Positions 1 through 12,371 of a DNA stretch of 64,000 nt are shown here, one piece after another. A model generated the notes under the pieces. It was given only the letters and a program-made list of their open reading frames with translations. It was not told where the DNA came from and made no database searches. The DNA is taken from NCBI GenBank assembly GCA_022695795.1, contig MU404087.1:248001-312000 (forward strand), read 5' to 3'. The DNA comes from Biscogniauxia marginata (lineage: Eukaryota > Ascomycota > Sordariomycetes > Xylariales > Xylariaceae). A program made the position numbers and the translations under genes. Each line of letters begins with the position of its first letter. The stretch's first letter is position 1.

Positions 1-3000
1 GGTTGAAATAGTCGAAAGTTTAACTTAACCGATATTTTTCATCTACTTTACTTGATACGTGTAGTTATCACGAAATGTAGTTTATGTACCGAAAATTCTA
101 ATATTGGAAATTATTTGAACGAAAAGACTCAAGAAGAAGAAAAACACCCCGGAGAATAGCTATGGTTCTCCTACTGACCATAATTTCAAGACACATTGTC
201 GTTAATTTGCTCAGCAGTTGTATGTAAGGAGTTTATCTGACAGGTTGCAGCTGTTATGTAGCAGATTTTGATGCTGGCCAAATGACACCCAACCCTAGGG
301 AGCCAGTCGTTTCAATATTTTGTCTTCCGCGCGAGGGAATGTGGTGGATATTGCTACGTCGATGACGGCGGAACTAGCCACTTTACCATTCGATCACTGG
401 ATGATGTGGGTGTAAGAGAGACGTGCTTATGCCGGAAAACAACGGCTTCGTCTCATTAATTATCGTCCTGAAAGGCCGATGGTAACTTCGAGTCGTACTA
501 TTTTCGGAGTCTGATCCTACAGTTGCTTCGTCAGCTAGATTCTAGAAATATTCATCACCCTAGCTACCGCCTAACCAGCTTATAGCTCGTGCTGACAAAC
601 TGCAGCTAAAGATCTGCTTTCTTAAGTTGCCGGGCCTGGAGGATTCAACAGCGGGCACCGAACTCTATAAGCCGAATGAAACGAATTATCGCAACCCTGA
701 GGTGATTCATAATCTGTTTCCGCACTGCCACGCGGCCTCTTTGCGATAGAGTGTTTCGAGATATGAAGTTCCCGGACGCTAATATCGTAGGTAGGGCGTG
801 AATATGCATGATGCAGACGCCGGAAGAAGAAGGCAACGACACACGTGACACACTGTGGGCTCATCAAGCCGGATTGCCGGGTCTGCATTGATTGTTCGGA
901 CGTTTGACTAAATAAATCGTAAGGCACCCAGGTTTGACGAAGGATTGGCTCTCTCGTCTGCACAGAATATCGCACTCCCCGATATACCACAGCTGCATTG
1001 ATGACATTCATGGGGTCGCCTCAATGCGACGCCGCCGTGTGAGCAAAAAGCCCCGTGTTGATTGTTGCAGGCTGCGTGGGGAGAGGTGGAGGTGGGCGGC
1101 CCAGGACCGGTCTCTAGTCGACATGCCATGGAGAGAACGTTGCTTTTCAATCAAATTCATTGGCGTTAGTACTGGCAATGTACGTGCTGAATGGGTGGGT
1201 TCGCCTGTGAAGCAGTTCGTCTTGAAGGGGGTTGCGCGAAGGCGCAGTACAACCCACGCCTGCCGCTTAGAGAGTTAAGCCGTTGCGAGTCCCCATGGTC
1301 CAAACCGACTCGGTGATTGGAAGCCGGTCTTCGGCGGGCACGAGGCTTTTCTTTCCCGTCGTCGAAGGTTCCCCGGAGAAACACAGAGACACTTATACGC
1401 ACAGAGAGAGTGCGTAGTATGTGTGTATGTGTGTGCCGCACAGCTACAGTTGTCTTGTTACGTATTCACATAAGAGGATACCCAGTCCTACGATAGCGCT
1501 AGTACCGTGACATGTCTTGTGAAGCGTTGAGGTATCTGGAAATCCGAGCCGAGCTCGACAGGGCTTCGACGGTGGATTGGCACTGCTTGGCGGCCGACCA
1601 GGTCTCTGTTGGTGTTGGACGAGGGCCACGGGGAGGGCCACGGGGGCTACCCACCACAAACCCTGAAGGGTCTAGCCGTAGCGTGCAGTAGCCCCCGAAT
1701 TCATGTTCCTCCAGGTCTGGCCGAGTCTACGGTGGATGATCGCCGACCATCAAGTTTTCTTCCTCTTCTCACTTCGAGAACAATAATTCGAGCGAGTAGA
1801 CCGTTGCACGGGGGAACTTTCCCCGAGTACACAGAACAAAACCGACGGGCGATCTTACAGCGACTTGGCTGGCAATGCCATTATTGTTGCTGCCAGATGC
1901 TGAATGAATAAGACCTCCCCGCTCCCGTCGTCGCATTAACATTGCGACCCTCGGGCTCAGGTTGCGAGCCATGTGACTGGGTGATCGTCCGCAAAAACGC
2001 GACACGGATGTGGCGGGTTGAAGTATTTAGTTTAGGTGTTAGACCGAAATAGTTCATCTATCGACCGTGGTTTCCCATTCCTAGTTGGGAGCTAGTTTGG
2101 AAGAGAAAGAAGGTTGATGCTGTTTTATTTCGATATTCTATTGCTGTACGGCGATCATCTCGTAATCATTTACGGTAGCTGTTCTTGTCTGGGGAGGGAC
2201 CCGGGTAGTTTAACCTTATCCACTACCCAGGTAGGCAGTTGTTTGGTTTACAATCATAACTTTCTTTTTTTATCTCCCGTGTCCGTAAGCAGTCTTAAAA
2301 AAGGGTTAGGTAGGTATTCGCCTACTCGCTTAAGTGCATGTCCGCAGTAGCTAAACCGTTAAGGTACCCAAGGTAGTTGAAATCGTTAGTCAGAACGCCG
2401 CCGCCTCCTCCGACAAGGCTTCCTACATAACATCCAACCCCCCAGCCGGCTTACAAGGGCTTCCCGCGAGTCCCCAATTAATGAGGAATATCCACCCATC
2501 ATCTCATCATTCTTCCCATATCTCCCCCACACGCTTGCATCTGAAGAGTGATCCCGGGCCCTGAATCCGAAGCAAGGGCATACCACCACCACATACAGAT
2601 TCCACAGACTACACCGGAGCGACTGGCGGCAAGGGAATTGACTTTAACAGCTTGAGACCACCACGCAAGCAATCTGCCGTCTTCGCAAACCTGCTGTGTT
2701 CACTGACCCTGTGTCCGTCTCTCTGCCACGCTAAGACAAAACGAAACAAACTGATCGACGCCCCCCGGGGAACCCCAAGCCCCCATCGAGTTTCTCCCTC
2801 TGTCTCCCGCTTGCCCCCCTCCTTGCTCACGCCCAGGCTCCTCTCTGCCCCTACTGGTCAGAAAAGCGCCACCTTCGTTGTGCTTCCTTTCTGCGCAAGC
2901 CTCTTCTTCACTCTCACCCTCACCCTCACCCTCACCCTTACCTTCACTCTCACTCTCGCTCTCGCTCTCGCTCTCTCCTCCGTCTCCGTCTCCGTCCCGT

Positions 3001-3095
3001 CCTCCGCTATCTGGCCCTCGCCGACCTTTCTGCATCGGTTGCTGCCCACGTAGAGATAACTCCGCAAAGGATACTAGCTTGGAGAAGAAGAAGAA
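1..3095. other. Intergenic region, no supported gene
   Basis: No reading frame here has a recognisable protein family or a believable exon chain. The first 600 bases are AT-rich. A short TG-rich tract lies near 1418-1437. The right end, from about 2650, becomes pyrimidine-rich on the + strand and probably holds the promoter and 5' leader of the bZIP gene that starts at 3096. Confidence 0.6.
2907..2995 (+). repeat. Pyrimidine-rich simple repeat in a leader/promoter
   Basis: Degenerate tandem CACCCT units pass into CTCACT and CTCGCT units and then CTCCGT units on the + strand. The tract ends about 100 nt before the bZIP start codon. Long CT tracts close to transcription starts are common in highly expressed fungal genes; a role here is inferred. 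Confidence 0.7.
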
Positions 3096-4467
3096 ATGGA
3101 CTTCTCTCATACATACTACGGTGGAGCTCAGCCCTATCACTTCATCGGTATTCCTCCCCTGACGCCGTCTCATTCAAACTCAGCCCCGTCCGAAGAGTTC
3201 AACAACCAATCGCCACAGGTTCGTGTCTCTCTTCTTCTGCCGCATGTGCTTGCTTTGCCTTTCCTTCCCCTTTCTACCCTTTTTCGGAGTTGTAGAATCG
3301 CTGTGCGATCTGTGTCTGCAGAGTGATCGAAACTAAAACCGCCGATCTTTTTTTCTTCTTCCGTTTCTGACATGTACCCCTTCCTCACCGCTAGGAGGTA
3401 TTCGAAAACTTCCAGAATCACGACAACTTCCAGCAGGGCTTCGAGCAGTATGGTCAATTCAACCAGTCCCAGGCCTTCCCCGGCCCCCCGGGACCGCCGA
3501 CGCCGCCAACACACCACTCCCTGCAAGGCCAAACTCAAGCCCAGGTAAATGGCGTTAATGGGAACGGGTCACAGCAGCAGGTTAAGAACCACCAGGCGGA
3601 TATCCTACCCCTGGCGAAGCCCGATCCCGACGCGAACAGACAGACCGGGTCAAACTCTGACGAAGACGAGCTGACGCCCGCCCAATCCCGACGAAAAGCG
3701 CAAAATAGAGCTGCGTGAGTGACAACCCGCCCTTTTCTCTTGTCGTGGGAAGGGTCAGATCGAGACGAAAGAAGGGGAAAAGGATAGTGAAATAGCGAAG
3801 CTTCAGAAGGAGGAAGGAAGGTAGCAAGAGACGGGAGTTGGCAAAAGACAATATTCACCGAGAACGAGGGGCTAACTGCATATTGCGTTCACACCCGTAT
3901 AGGCAGCGCGCGTTCCGCGAGCGTAAGGAGAAGCATGTTAAGGACCTGGAGGCCAAACTTGCAAGCCTAGAGGCGGCGCAGCAGGAAACGGCAACGGAGA
4001 ACGAGAAGCTGAAACGGGACCTGCAGAAAATAAGCACGGAGAACGAGATCCTGCGGGCAACGTCGAGTGTGCAGGCAGCACAAGTTCAAGCGGCAGCGGC
4101 GGCAGCACGCAAAAATGGCGGTTCCTCCTCAATGTCCTCGCCGCCGACGACCACCGGCCCCATGTCCTATAATCCGACCGAATTCTATTCGGACCTGCTG
4201 CAGAACCACGCTAATAAGACGCCGAGCCACCGCATCGTTGAGTCACCCGGAGGAGAGCGGCTGCTTGCCGCGGGCGCCACCTGGGACTATATCATAGGCC
4301 ATGAGCTCTTCCGCAAGGGACTTGTCGACGTCGGCGATGTGAGCGAGCGTCTCAAATCACAGGCTAAATGTGATGGCCAGGGCCCCGTGTTCGAGGAGCG
4401 CGCTATACTAAAAGCAATCGTGGAAAGCGTCGCGAGCGGGAGCGACGAGCTGTTATATGATGAATGA
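3096..4467 (+). CDS. bZIP transcription factor, Yap/Pap1 type (Fcr3-like)
   Basis: Predicted nuclear DNA-binding regulator of 335 aa. The exons are 3096-3218, 3395-3714 and 3903-4467, and they join in frame across GT-AG introns of 176 and 188 nt. The basic region straddles the second intron and reads RRKAQNRAAQRAFRERKEK, with the N-x2-A-Q-x2-F-R signature of fungal AP-1/Yap proteins. It is followed by a leucine-zipper coiled coil (KHVKDLEAKLASLEAAQQ and onward). The N-terminal third is rich in Q, P, N and G. The C-terminus (about the last 70 residues) resembles the PAP1 C-terminal region but has a single visible cysteine, so the paired Cys-rich redox domains of Yap1/Pap1 are absent. This favours an Fcr3-like paralogue over the oxidative-stress Yap1 orthologue. 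An AAATAAA sequence lies about 45 nt after the stop. The family call is firm; target genes are unknown. Confidence 0.9.
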
Positions 4468-6682
4468 TAATGTTGTATGGCGTGGCGTTGTTCGAAATAC
4501 AAAATCGCAAGGAAGAAATAAATTCATCGATATTATATATTGATCTATATATAAGACGCTGGATCCGCTGCATTTTGTATTGGAGGCTTGGGGTTGATGG
4601 TGAGGATAAGGAGTTATGGGTCAGGACAAGGTGGGATAACCCGCCTAGATAGGGGGGTGTCGGATGAATCAATGACGGACCGGAAAAGGAATGGAGGAAC
4701 CAGCAAACGATCGAAACTCGGCGGGCACAACGAGCACAGCATAGCACAGTGCCCCTAGAAAAGACTAGGTGCTCGCTGGCATATCTGATATCTATTTACC
4801 TATCTATATTTGACCCACGAGTATGAACTGGGAAGTGGGATATACGAGGATGTTTTGAGCATGTGGGCGGACTATTTTACGGGTTATTAGTTCCAAGGGG
4901 TTGCAAGAATTTGTATCTGTATAGTTCCCCTTACTCTCTCCACCTTGACCCTAGAGATGAAAGAGGGGAAGGGGGAAGAAAGCCGGAGTTAAAACAGATG
5001 GAACGAAAAACACATTGGGAGCTAGGAAGGCACTTTGCTCTTTTATTGTTGTCACTGATCCCTTTGGAATTAGTTACATTATGCTTGGATGATGAAGGAG
5101 ATGGGATTTGGTGTGTGTGGTGTTTTCTAGTTTTATATTCACTGGGTTTTAATTCAAAATAAATCGATTTCAAAAATCGAATTAGATTCGAATGAGGGGA
5201 ATTATTTGGTAGTTAGAAGACCAAGTGATTAACCTAGTAGTTTGCTATAATTTGCTGCTAATTATTGACTTTTCAGAGTATGTAGGTAGGTATCTTTAAA
5301 ACGGGTTACCTCATCGCCTATCTTATCATTCATTGGGTACCTATAGGCTATAAAAAATAGAAAGAAGAAAAGGGAAAGAAATTTATCTTTAGATAGAAAC
5401 ACGTACTTTGCGGAAAGGGATGGCTGGACGGCCTATAGAAGTGCATTCAGGGGCGAGAGGGTGAGTGTAAGCGGGACGTGGCGATAAAGGGGGGAGGGAA
5501 GGGGGCTTGGATTTGTAACATACCTAGGTACACAGCCCGCTCCCCTTCATAGATACCTAGGTATTCAGCAGGCATCAGGCATTTATTTGCCGGGGCAGGA
5601 TCGGATTACATAGAGGTTTATAATACCACAGAACCTATCTCAGTGTTGCCATTTCCAACTAAAACTAATCTGATCTGCGTATTGGATGGGCTGGATGGGC
5701 TGGATGTTACGCAGTTACTTCGCCGAATATGTACTACATGCCTGACCTATTCATCACCATATTACATATACTACTACATTAGTTAACCAAAGTTTCTAGA
5801 TCTAAGACCTGATTCGATGTTTTTGAATATCTAAACGCTTATTGTGGCTAACAAACGGCCCCCCTCCCAACCTGCCTGTAACTTTGCAAGGTAGGTATCT
5901 AGGTTTCACACCCTCTGGTAGAATCGTTTCTGAGACATACAGGTCAATTCCATGTGGAACAAGTACCTACCCTACTTCTAGGTATGTAGGTAGGCAAACA
6001 CATCACATCTAGAATTATTATCAATAGGTTATTGTGCCTTCTACTCCTATCTTCCATATTCAAGAAAGATGATATTGCATTTCTGAACTACAACTGGTAT
6101 CTCAAAAAATACGTCGACGGGGGAAGGGCTGGGGGGTGGACAGCATGTGCTATATAGATTAAAAGGCGGCAATAGTAGGTGATAGTAAACGAGCCCTCCC
6201 AAAAAGGAAAAGAAGACTGACTCTTGCAACCCCCACGTATGATTGAACACCAACACCATCGTCGATTTCTCATGATTTGCTGCCGTCGTATGTAAAATGA
6301 TGTAAAAGTAGGCCCTCCGCTTCTCAAACGTAGGTTATTGAAGAGGCTTTTTTTTCCTCCTTCCACGCGCGCCATTCGTTAAACCCGACCCCCCTGACAA
6401 ACTACAAGGAGAGGAAGGAGATAAAAAACCACCGCAGTGATGTCAGTAGTTCCCAATTACTCCGTGCTCGCGTGGGCATCTCTTTTGCCTCTATCGTTAC
6501 CCCTGTTATTATAGGCCCTAATATCATATCATTCGTGTGCGGTTGAGAAGAAGAAAAAAACCCCTAGCAGAGGATGACCAAAGTGTTTTATTGAACACCT
6601 TTACGATTAGCCTCTTCCCGTTCTTCTTTCCTTTAGGAATCATTTCAAAGCCGTCTTCTTCGCCTGTCCACGAGACGAGTGA
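4468..6682. other. Intergenic region between two convergent genes
   Basis: It holds the 3' ends of the bZIP gene and of the phosphotransferase gene. Several TACCTAGGTA-like elements occur near 5525, 5553, 5888 and 5975. Open frames are short and show no recognisable protein. Confidence 0.6.
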
Positions 6683-8053
6683 TCAATTCTTCTTCTTTCC
6701 GTTGGTAGTAGGCTCAACATAAGGATGCTTGATGGTGAGGCACCAGATATCGAGGTAGTCGCAAATCGTGACAATGACATCCACGACGAACGAGCCATAC
6801 ACGCCGATGGCCATACCCAGCATGCTAAACATGAAAGCAACCTGGTAGACGCCGTCGCCGAGGGCGCTAGGCCAGCCCGAAGCCCATCCGACATGCTCTT
6901 GCAGAATTGGCCCAAGAGAGTCGATAACACCTAGTGCTAGAGGCAGGGTCAAAACGTTCCAGTACGGAAAATCGAGCTTGACGAGGTGGGCCGTGATCAT
7001 CTGTCCCACACTGTAGGCGTTTACGATGCCGGCAAAAATGACGAAGGGGACCACGTGCTGGGTGCGGATCACCGGCTCCAGGTAGAGGTATGCCACGATG
7101 ACGATCCAAGTGCCGAAGAAAGGGAGGAGACCAAGCAAGGCGCCACGGCTGCGGTCTCCGCGGGCGCGACGGGCTTTAATGACATTGCGTGCACTCTCGA
7201 TAGTGTTGAAGACGAGCACAAAAAGACCTTGCACCATGTACCATTGCGTGAAGGTGAGGTTGTATATATATGCTGGTATTCTGAGGGTCTTGGGCACGCC
7301 GAGTGCGCCAAACATGGACTGTTGCCAGAAAGAGGCACCACCCATGTAACCCGTCAGGGCGTATACAAATACCAAGATAAGAATGCCCTCTACCGGGCCG
7401 TTAACAATGCCTAGCGTCAAAGTCTTGGTGTGGTACTCGTCCCAGGTCTGGACGTAGAAGGTGCAGAGAGCTGACGATCACGTTAGTAAAGCGCGAGGTT
7501 ATGGGCGTGCACATAATAGACGACTAGGTAGCATACATGCAAAGAGGGTGGCGACTGTATACCAGCTCTGTCCCATATTCTGCGAGCCGGCAAAGAGAAG
7601 GACTTCAAGGGAGGTATTGAGGGCGTCGACACCATGGTCGAACAGCTCACCGAGAGGGCCGCTTTGATGAGTTCGTCGTCTAAACAACAAGGAAGGTTCC
7701 GAGTCAGAGATAAGTTCTATGACGGGGGATATCTGATAGACCTACGCTTGTGTGCCGTCTACGGCATCAAAGGTCTGGTACAGGAACAGACCGGCAGCCC
7801 AACTATAGTATACCCAGGGCGGGCAGTCTTGATCCAGGGTGGGATTGTACCAAAGTAGGGTGAAGAAGTTGGCGACCACGAACATGAAGCCGGTCAAGGT
7901 GATCAGGTTCGGAGCCATGGACATGGGGAAGCATTTGATGACGACATTGGTATAAAAGGGCTTCAGTATGTACTTGGACGTCAAAGAACGGTCAACGCTC
8001 GAGTACTTGTACTGCTTGAGGTTTGGCAGGAATTCCTGCCGCACGTACACCAT
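6683..8053 (-). CDS. CPT1: sn-1,2-diacylglycerol choline/ethanolamine phosphotransferase
   Basis: Catalyses the last step of the Kennedy pathway, transfer of phosphocholine or phosphoethanolamine from the CDP-alcohol to diacylglycerol in the ER/Golgi membrane. The exons are 8053-7746, 7679-7537 and 7470-6683 (412 aa), close to the roughly 390-aa yeast enzymes. The CDP-alcohol phosphotransferase signature D-G-x2-A-R-x8-G-x3-D-x3-D is complete at about residues 99-121; it spans the first intron and supports that splice. Around ten hydrophobic segments follow, with a lysine-rich C-terminus (NGKKKN). The start at 8053 (MVYVRQEFLP) matches the family; an in-frame ATG at 8077 would add eight residues. 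Choline versus ethanolamine preference cannot be read from the sequence, so the name may equally be EPT1. Confidence 0.93.
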
Positions 8054-9057
8054 CCTGGACGTTTGACTATCGTGCACGTCGTTTGCGAGGAGCTACCACT
8101 GTTGACTCGAGCTGCCTAAGATAGTAACAAGACAGCGACAACACCGACGACGCCGGGACTCAGATTGCGACAAAGTTGTTACCAGAGGGCGGCTATGGGA
8201 TTAGATAATTAGACACGAATCCTATAGAAAGGGCTCGAGCGTAAAAGACAATAAAGGAAAGGATCAGTTTCCCTCAAACAATTATTCGCGAGTCGAAAGC
8301 TCCAAAAGGGTTCGGGTTTTTTTTTTGGTGAAGTTGGGGGGAATTTTAGCTAGTCTGGACGTCATAATTGGGTGTGGCTCTTGGCGCGTGGAATCGCGTG
8401 CGTTGGCCATTTGACAGCTTTAAAGATCCTAACCGCGCTAGTGATACTTACATTCAATGTACTTTGTACCCCTGGCACCACCATTTTAAAGACGAAAGAG
8501 TCTACCTAATTGCTAGGTAAGAGTGCCGAGACGCCGGCTACTTGACCGCTCGCTTTACAGGTTACACTGGCCGCTCTCTTAGCCCCAGTTGCGTGCGTAC
8601 ATGTACTTACATGTACTGCCTTGACTGGTCCTTCAGACAGATACTTACATGCGTACATGTATGTACTTGAGGTAGCATAGCCCAAACTAACGAGTCAACC
8701 CATTAGAACCGACCGAAGGTGTCTACCCACCACCAGGTGTACCCGACTGCATACCTAAGGTACTAGATAATTCATGTTCTTATAATGTTTAGTCTTATTC
8801 AGTCTTATTGACTCCTGTCAGCTCAACTTGACTTTGCTTGTTCGTCCTGGCGTTTAACTAGCTGGCACGCGCCACACAGCATAGGTAACCAGCGTTCAAG
8901 TAATTCGTTTCATCTTCATACATACACTCCTTTTCATTGAATAAGTGGTCCAAGTTCAGCAGCACATATTCTCCTACCCATACGTCTAAATGCATGTCCT
9001 CAAACCCGAAAGGAATTTCGCTTGTCATTTTGCAGTAACGCCTTCCAGAACCCACCA
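8054..9057. other. Intergenic region, SEC21 3' side and CPT1 promoter
   Basis: Both flanking genes are on the - strand. A short cluster of ACATGTA and TACATG palindromic words lies at about 8598-8665, and a poly-T stretch at 8320-8329. No gene is seen. The frame after the SEC21 stop at 9058 is intron-like or 3' UTR sequence. Confidence 0.55.
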
Positions 9058-12047
9058 TTACGCTACCGACGCCACCACCAATGCCGCAACGTTCTCTTCC
9101 TCGCTGCGCACGGTAATCTTTGTTGTAACCCCTGTCTTGGACGAATATGCCATCCTGATATTCGCCACCACCTTTCCGCCGTTGACCGTCTTGCCCAACA
9201 ACTTCAGTTGGTGTGTTGTCTGGTTGACTGGCACATCTGTACCCTCTAGGGGTTGTAGCGAGAGCGTCTTGGTTAGTTGCTCCGTAGCGTCTGTTCCAAT
9301 CGTCAGTCAACAATGGCATACAATGGAGAAGGGAATAGAACATACCGGCAATGCTATTGATACCAGACAGCTGCAACGTCTCCTCGGCTTCTTCTCCTGA
9401 AGCACCTACCTGTTCCCAGATGTGGTTGAAGTTGCCCGCAAATGTGGGTATTACGTAGTCACTGCCTGCAAGATCGAAGTCTCCCACCTCGTACTCATCA
9501 TCGTATCCTGAATCTTCAGGCTCGTTCGTTGTCGGGTCGATCTCCTTGCTGGTGAACTTGAGCACGTTCGAGAAGGAGCTGGTCGGCATTGAGCCTTCAC
9601 CATTGGCCTTCTTGAAAGCCACATAGATCTTGCCGGGCTCGTCCGTAGCTAGCTTCTCCGCTTGGATAATGAAGACCTCCTCTAGCTCTTCCTCTTCCGA
9701 GGGCATCGCCACCACCGAGACATTCTCCAGTACCGTAGCCGGCAGTGTGTTCTTGACTTCATACTGCAGCACAACGTGCTCCTTGAAGATGTGCTTGACT
9801 ACCGTGACCACATACTCCGTCTCAGCTTCCGTCAGCTCAACCACTGGTGATGACTTTAGGACACCGCCGAACTCCTTCATTTCTGGAATTGCCAAGAGCT
9901 CCTGGGCATATTTCTGGGCCGCTGCAGCAGCCGATGCCTGTGCTTCTGCTCCGGTTGCTGCTGCCTTGGTAGGTCCCGTCTTCGGTGGCTTGAGGGATGG
10001 CGTAGTAGCCGTAAGTTTCTTTGTGCGATCTTCAGCATCTGCTTGTTCTCGTGTGACAACTGGGATCTTGCTGATGTCGAAGGGGGTATCAAATGCCGAC
10101 TTGTCGTCTGAGGTCACATACATGACAAGCTGATGTTCGAAGTAAGGTAGAGAAAACATGCTTTCTGAGCATTTATTAGTATCCTGCCTAAGTTCAATAG
10201 GCCTCGCATTATAGGACTCACCGTTCTTAATGAAGCGCTCACCCACATCATCATCCTCGTGCATTAATCTAAGGTTGAGCGCGGCACGATCACGAACCTC
10301 GTCATCTACATCGTCAAGACACCTCGTTAAGAGCACGTCGACACTGCGCTTGACTTCGGGGTCTTTCTGTCCAACGCCAAACTTAGCTAAGGCGGTGACA
10401 GCCGCTGCTCTAACAATAGCATTCTCTAAAACCACTCTGTTGTAGATGTAGCGAATATATTTAGTGGGTTGAGAGGTCTTGGGGCCTTCGAGACCTAGTA
10501 AATGTAAGATCCGGACGGCTAGCTTGGTGAATTCGCAGTCCTCAATAAACTCGCACAGGTGAGCGAGGGCATCTTCTTTGGAATCGGGCACAAATTTGAT
10601 CAGGTCGAACATGCTCTCTACCACAGCTCGCTTGAACTCGTAGCCACCTTCATCACGTAGAATGCCACTGAGGAAGGCCAGCATACCAGCTTGCTTGCTG
10701 GGGAACTTGAGGCAGAGGGTCCGTATAGCCTCAACGATCGTGATCTTGAACTCATCAGTAATTTCGGACATGAATCCAGAAATCTGCTTCATGAGTCGGT
10801 CCACACTAGCTTCGTTACCCGTCTTCAGAAGTGTAGTGATAGCAAACGTGGCGATGGATCGGTTGCTATTCGAGATGAGGGTCTCGATGTCTGGGTTGCA
10901 GACGTTCACCGCCTGGGGCTTAAACGATGCGAAATTGTGCAGGATTCGGAGGGCAGCAAACTTCGTTACGGCTCGCGGCGATGAGAGGAATAGCTGCAGC
11001 ACGTGGACGGCCTGGGTGACCTCGGCGTCCGTCACGTCCCTCATGTCGCAGATTGCCTTGGCAGCCTCGAAGTTGACCATCTCGCTCTTATGTCTTAACC
11101 ATCCGTCCAGAAGTTGCATCATTGGTTTCCGCAGCGATTGGTCCTCCTCGGCCAACTGCGCAGCTAACCTCACCAGCATCACTATCGCAGCGGGGTTCTT
11201 GACGGCACCCGCCGCACCGAATTGTTGGACCATCTTGACCAGTGCCATTCTGTCGTGTGCCCGCATCTGGTACAGGAGGCCAATCGCATGGTATTGGGTC
11301 ATGGTGGAGTTATTCAGCGGGAGCGAGCCGCTAGAGGATGAGAAACCAAGAGAAAACCCGCCGGAGGACTTGGTCGAGGCAGCGGCCTCCTGCGTTTCGG
11401 ACTGCCACCGTCGAACGACATCTTTGGCAATTGGCAATAGATGGTAGGAGGATACGAGCGCAGCAGAGGATACTGAGGGGTTCTTGTCGACAATCGCAGT
11501 TTTCATCACACGCTCAATTGATTGTACAGTGGTGGCCTGAGGGGCGTCAGTGAAGAGAGCAAACCAGGCAGGGGAGGTCCCGCGAGACTCACGTCGATAA
11601 TGCGACACAGGGCCCGTATGGCATTCGGTCTATATATAACGTCTGTACTACCGCCTGTATCCTTCATTATGGTGCTCGTTACCATAATGATATCCTCAGC
11701 TGAATTGGCAATCTCCTTGATGACCAGATGAACCATCTGCCGCAAGCTGGCATCTTTATTCTGGAAGAGCTTGGAGATACCGAAAAATAGCGTCGTCGCT
11801 TCGTTCGTGGGGAATTTCTCCCCGGTATATAGGAGAAGCGCAATTTTGGTCAGGAGAATGCGACATCTTCGAGGCTGGATCGGCGAGCTGTTGAACAGTC
11901 GAGCTGGTTCACCGTTTAGCAAATCATAGCAGCAGACGTAAGGATCTCGTATCAGAATTGGCTCTGCACACCTTCTTGAAAAACCTGGGTACGATCGACC
12001 TTGACCAGGCCGAGGTCAGCATCTTCATCTTTCTTGCCGTAGCTCAT
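9058..12047 (-). CDS. SEC21: Coatomer subunit gamma (COPI coat)
   Basis: Gamma-COP of the COPI coat, which acts in Golgi-to-ER retrograde vesicle transport. The exons are 12047-11972, 11903-11593, 11536-10222, 10164-9346 and 9290-9058, giving 917 aa, the usual fungal length. The protein starts MSYGKKDEDADLGLVKVDRT. It continues through an alpha-solenoid adaptin-like N-terminal domain (about residues 30-530, HEAT-like repeats), then an A/K-rich linker, and ends in the gamma-COP appendage domain (last 300 residues or so). The 57-nt intron 10221-10165 is a multiple of three without an in-frame stop, so its retention would add 19 residues; it carries a TACTAAT branch site. The last intron (9345-9291) must be removed to reach the appendage C-terminus ending VVASVA. 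The identity is certain from overall similarity. Confidence 0.96.
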
Positions 12048-12371
12048 GGTGGGCGGCGAGACGGCTTGTCTTGGTGAAAGTTGAAGATGTCGTGGGTTTT
12101 GGTTCACATAATTTGGGGACAGCAATAAGGTACCTCAGCTTAGCGGGCACGTTAGAAAGGAGCGACGTTGCAAGTGCAGCCAAAAGTCACATGACGGGCC
12201 CACACATTAAAGTACCTGCGTACCACACATCTGTAGTTGCATCCCTCAACCCCTTTCTCCATCCCAGGAGTTGAAAATCCAAACAAGTCATTGTTAATAC
12301 CTATAGAAAAATTCACTTGGCTGGAATATCTATCTTGTTTTATTTATCAATCGATTGCATTGCAAGTGATA
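12048..12371. other. Intergenic region, TRM44 3' end and SEC21 promoter
   Basis: A 324-nt spacer between the SEC21 start codon and the TRM44 stop codon, both on the - strand. No gene or clear motif is seen. Confidence 0.6.

Noticed and set aside
2700..3173. Long open frames on the - strand across the CT tract
   Set aside because: They are produced by the low-complexity pyrimidine repeat (Ser-Glu or Arg-Ala-Arg dipeptides) and overlap the real bZIP first exon.
8858..9057. Extension of the SEC21 frame past 9058
   Set aside because: It arises only when the last intron is read through; the spliced product ends at 9058 with the normal gamma-COP C-terminus.
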